From JBAOHV01 sp963714875 (GTDB lineage Bacteria; Actinomycetota; Acidimicrobiia; Acidimicrobiales; Microtrichaceae): 64,000 bases of DNA. How positions within the stretch are numbered: the stretch's first letter is position 1; every line of letters starts with the position of its first letter. Shown here piece after piece: positions 62,159 to 64,000 of this stretch. The notes beneath the pieces are model-generated. The model ran no database searches. It was not told the DNA's origin and saw nothing but the letters and a program-made list of their open reading frames with translations. The stretch lies in contig CAVQQI010000006.1 in the NCBI GenBank assembly GCA_963714875.1, positions 33,275 through 97,274 of the forward strand. Reading direction: 5' to 3'. The translations under genes were made by a program, and so were the position numbers.

Positions 62159-63919
62159 TCAGGGCTGAGCGCCCGGCGATCCCTGCTGCTGGGCCTGCGC
62201 GGCCTGCTGCTGCTGCTGCGCCTGCTGCTGCTGGGCCTGCTCGATCAGCAGCCGCGGGGTGATGAACACCGACCGGGTGGCCCCGCCCCACTGCGGCCAG
62301 GTCGCTCCGGCGATCTGCTTGTTGACGTACAGGTCCTCGATCGAGTCGTCGCTGCCGAGCGCTCGCAGCGACGAGACCGTGACCTGGGCCGGGTCGTCGG
62401 TGCGGGTCAGGTAGATGACGCCTTCGTGGATCAGGTTGGTCGCCGTGCGCCCGACGGTGGCGCGCACATCGGGCTCCTCGTCGTGGGGGCGGACCACCAG
62501 CACCTCGGTGCGCTCCGAGCCCGCCTGGGTGGCGGGGTCATCGGCACTGTCGCCGTCGGTGCCCTCGGCCGGGACCGCAGGGCGGGTCAGCAGCGCGGTG
62601 CCGTCGGCGTCGAGCGACTCGAACAGCAGGCCCGGTGCCCCGGCGACCGGTGCATCGCTGTCGTCGCCCACGGTGTCGATGCGCACGTACGAGCCGGTCG
62701 TCGCCCCATCGACCTGGAGATGGACGATCTTGCCCATCACCTGCATCTGCGTGATGCCGACGCCGGTGCCGCTGCCCACGGTGGGGTCGGTGCCCGCAGA
62801 AGGATCGGCGTCGTCGGCCGAGCGTGGCAGCACGAGCGCCTCGGTCATCTCGCCGCTGCCGTGCTCCTCGCGCCAGAACTCGGTGCCGGCGGCAGTCTCC
62901 CTGGTCGCGAGCACGTGCTTCCCGTCCGGCGAGGCCGCACCGATGTAGCCCGACAACAGCTCCTCGGACGTCGCCTCGCCGTCGCCGGGCGTCCAGCGGC
63001 GCAGCGTGCTGTTGGCCAGGTCCTCGCCGTAGTTCAGGTAGGTCACCTTCGAACCGTTGATCACCGGGACCAGGTAGAACCCGGCGTCGATCTGGGTGGC
63101 CTCGCCGTCGCTGTCGACGTAGATCAGGGCGGTGCCCTCTTCGGTCGCTGTCTGCAGCACGAACCCTTCGGCCTCGGCTTCCAGCGTCGTCACGTCGAGG
63201 AAGTCGTAGGACTGGGTCCGGCCGAGCTCCTCGCCGTTGGTCGCATCGATCGTGACGCCCTGGAAGCCGTCGGCGACCCGGTCGATGACCATCACCACGG
63301 CGCCGGCGCTCAGCGCTGCGGCGTTGCCGACCACCAGGTCGGGGAGTTCCTCGGTCGAGTCGTCGCGCAGGTCACGGATGGTGAGTCCCTCGCCGGTCGT
63401 CGGCCACGAGGCGACCCACCGTTCGTCGGAGCTGATCGTGCAGTTGCCGACGCCGACCTGGTCGAGCGCCTCGGTCGAGGTGGCCAGCACACAGCCTTCT
63501 GCGGTCTGGACGTAGGTGCCGCGCCGCAGCACGGTGGTGCGTGCCTGTGGCGAGCGGGCGAGTTCGGCCTGGTCCTCGCCCGGGGTGCCGGCGGTGACGA
63601 CGTTCGCCTCGCCGTTGCCGTAGGCCAGCAGCACGCTGCCGTCCCAGACACGGCCCAACGAGTTGACCCAGCTCTGCCCGTACTCGGCCTCGGTGGTGAT
63701 GTCGAGAGGGGAGAGCGCGCTGCGGGCCACGATGGCGCTGTCGTCGGCCTCCTCGCCGGGCTCCACCGAGTAGATGGCGATGTCGGTGACGGCGCCCTGT
63801 GGGTCGGGTGCATCGGCGAGCAGCAGTTCGCCGGCGTGGGGATCGGTGCAACCGGTGATGCTCAGCGCAGCGAGTGCGACCAGAGCAGGCACGATTCGAC
63901 GAGGGGAGACCCGGGGCAT
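62159..63919 (-). CDS. Large secreted lipoprotein, beta-propeller-like, with glutamine-rich tail
   Basis: A 586-aa protein with a clear lipoprotein signal (lipobox ITGC, Cys24). The mature part is made of repeated beta-strand blades with turns such as SSDERWVASWPTTGEGLTIR, SPDGKHVLATRETAAGTEFW and DGTALLTRP, resembling a WD/TolB-like propeller. Acidic Asp/Ser inserts occur (~400 and ~475). The last ~30 residues are Gln/Ala-rich (EQAQQQQAQQQQQAAQAQQQ), encoded by CAG runs at 62178-62243. Not assigned to a named family. The 81 bp upstream to the window edge probably hold its promoter. Confidence 0.72.
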   Translation of the reverse strand: MPRVSPRRIVPALVALAALSITGCTDPHAGELLLADAPDPQGAVTDIAIYSVEPGEEADDSAIVARSALSPLDITTEAEYGQSWVNSLGRVWDGSVLLAYGNGEANVVTAGTPGEDQAELARSPQARTTVLRRGTYVQTAEGCVLATSTEALDQVGVGNCTISSDERWVASWPTTGEGLTIRDLRDDSTEELPDLVVGNAAALSAGAVVMVIDRVADGFQGVTIDATNGEELGRTQSYDFLDVTTLEAEAEGFVLQTATEEGTALIYVDSDGEATQIDAGFYLVPVINGSKVTYLNYGEDLANSTLRRWTPGDGEATSEELLSGYIGAASPDGKHVLATRETAAGTEFWREEHGSGEMTEALVLPRSADDADPSAGTDPTVGSGTGVGITQMQVMGKIVHLQVDGATTGSYVRIDTVGDDSDAPVAGAPGLLFESLDADGTALLTRPAVPAEGTDGDSADDPATQAGSERTEVLVVRPHDEEPDVRATVGRTATNLIHEGVIYLTRTDDPAQVTVSSLRALGSDDSIEDLYVNKQIAGATWPQWGGATRSVFITPRLLIEQAQQQQAQQQQQAAQAQQQGSPGAQP

Positions 63920-64000
63920 GGGTCGAACCGTACCGGCCCGCCCGTCGTGCAGACCATCCGCGGCGCGCGGCCAGCGGTTGCCCCTCGACCCGGCCCGGGC

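Overview
The window is high-GC (roughly two-thirds G+C or more) actinobacterial chromosome. Several features point to a member of the Acidimicrobiia (Ilumatobacter/Iamia-like), although the phylum is much safer than the class: tRNA-Thr, tRNA-Met and rpmG ahead of tRNA-Trp, secE, nusG, rplK and rplA; zinc-binding (RsrA-like) anti-sigma factors; a probable F420-type luciferase-like oxidoreductase; GTG starts; and a large stock of acyl-CoA, SDR and amidohydrolase genes.

Layout. 1-7.0 kb: the 3' end of a complex I operon (nuoH fragment, nuoI, J, K, L, M, N), followed 12 bp later by a MidA/NDUFAF7-family methyltransferase and an SDR. 9.5-13.6 kb: acetyl-CoA synthetase, an FMN/GOGAT-like membrane protein and a HAD phosphatase. 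13.7-17.3 kb: htpX, yajQ, tRNA-Tyr, a GNAT and a membrane-anchored ATPase-like protein without a Walker A motif. 17.4-22 kb: the translation/export block, with an ECF sigma/anti-sigma pair set between rpmG and tRNA-Trp, then a 70-bp direct repeat where rplJL would often follow. 22.4-25.5 kb: a small membrane protein and a divergent TetR/DHA2-exporter pair with a clear tandem operator. 25.5-42.2 kb: a catabolic region (two amidohydrolase-2 proteins, SDRs, an HSL-type esterase, acyl-CoA synthetase, aminoglycoside-phosphotransferase-like kinase, thiolase, fatty-acid hydroxylase, class III aminotransferase, LLM oxidoreductase, menB). 42.3-51.5 kb: a metallo-beta-lactamase, a SurE-like lipoprotein, a PKD/MopE glycine-rich protein, a FAD oxidoreductase coupled to an ECF41 sigma factor, an aldehyde dehydrogenase and a SigR/RsrA-like pair. 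51.6-64 kb: a SnoaL-like protein, a SAH-deaminase-like amidohydrolase, a 2OG-Fe(II) oxygenase, an aldo/keto reductase, a Thr-rich surface protein, an alpha-methylacyl-CoA racemase, argJ, an amidase and a large lipoprotein.

How it works together. The core blocks supply respiration (Nuo, plus MenB for menaquinone), acetate activation and translation/secretion. The accessory part looks like uptake and breakdown of lipid-like or branched acyl compounds. Three of its genes (acyl-CoA synthetase, thiolase, aldehyde dehydrogenase) share one palindromic operator, CTGACG-N3-CGTCAG, which suggests a small regulon scattered over 17 kb.

Eight genes are interrupted by frameshifts, and every shift I could resolve (about 20) reads as one extra base, never one base lost. 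That one-sided pattern suggests sequence or assembly error in GC-rich runs more than natural decay. These genes are annotated across their full span.
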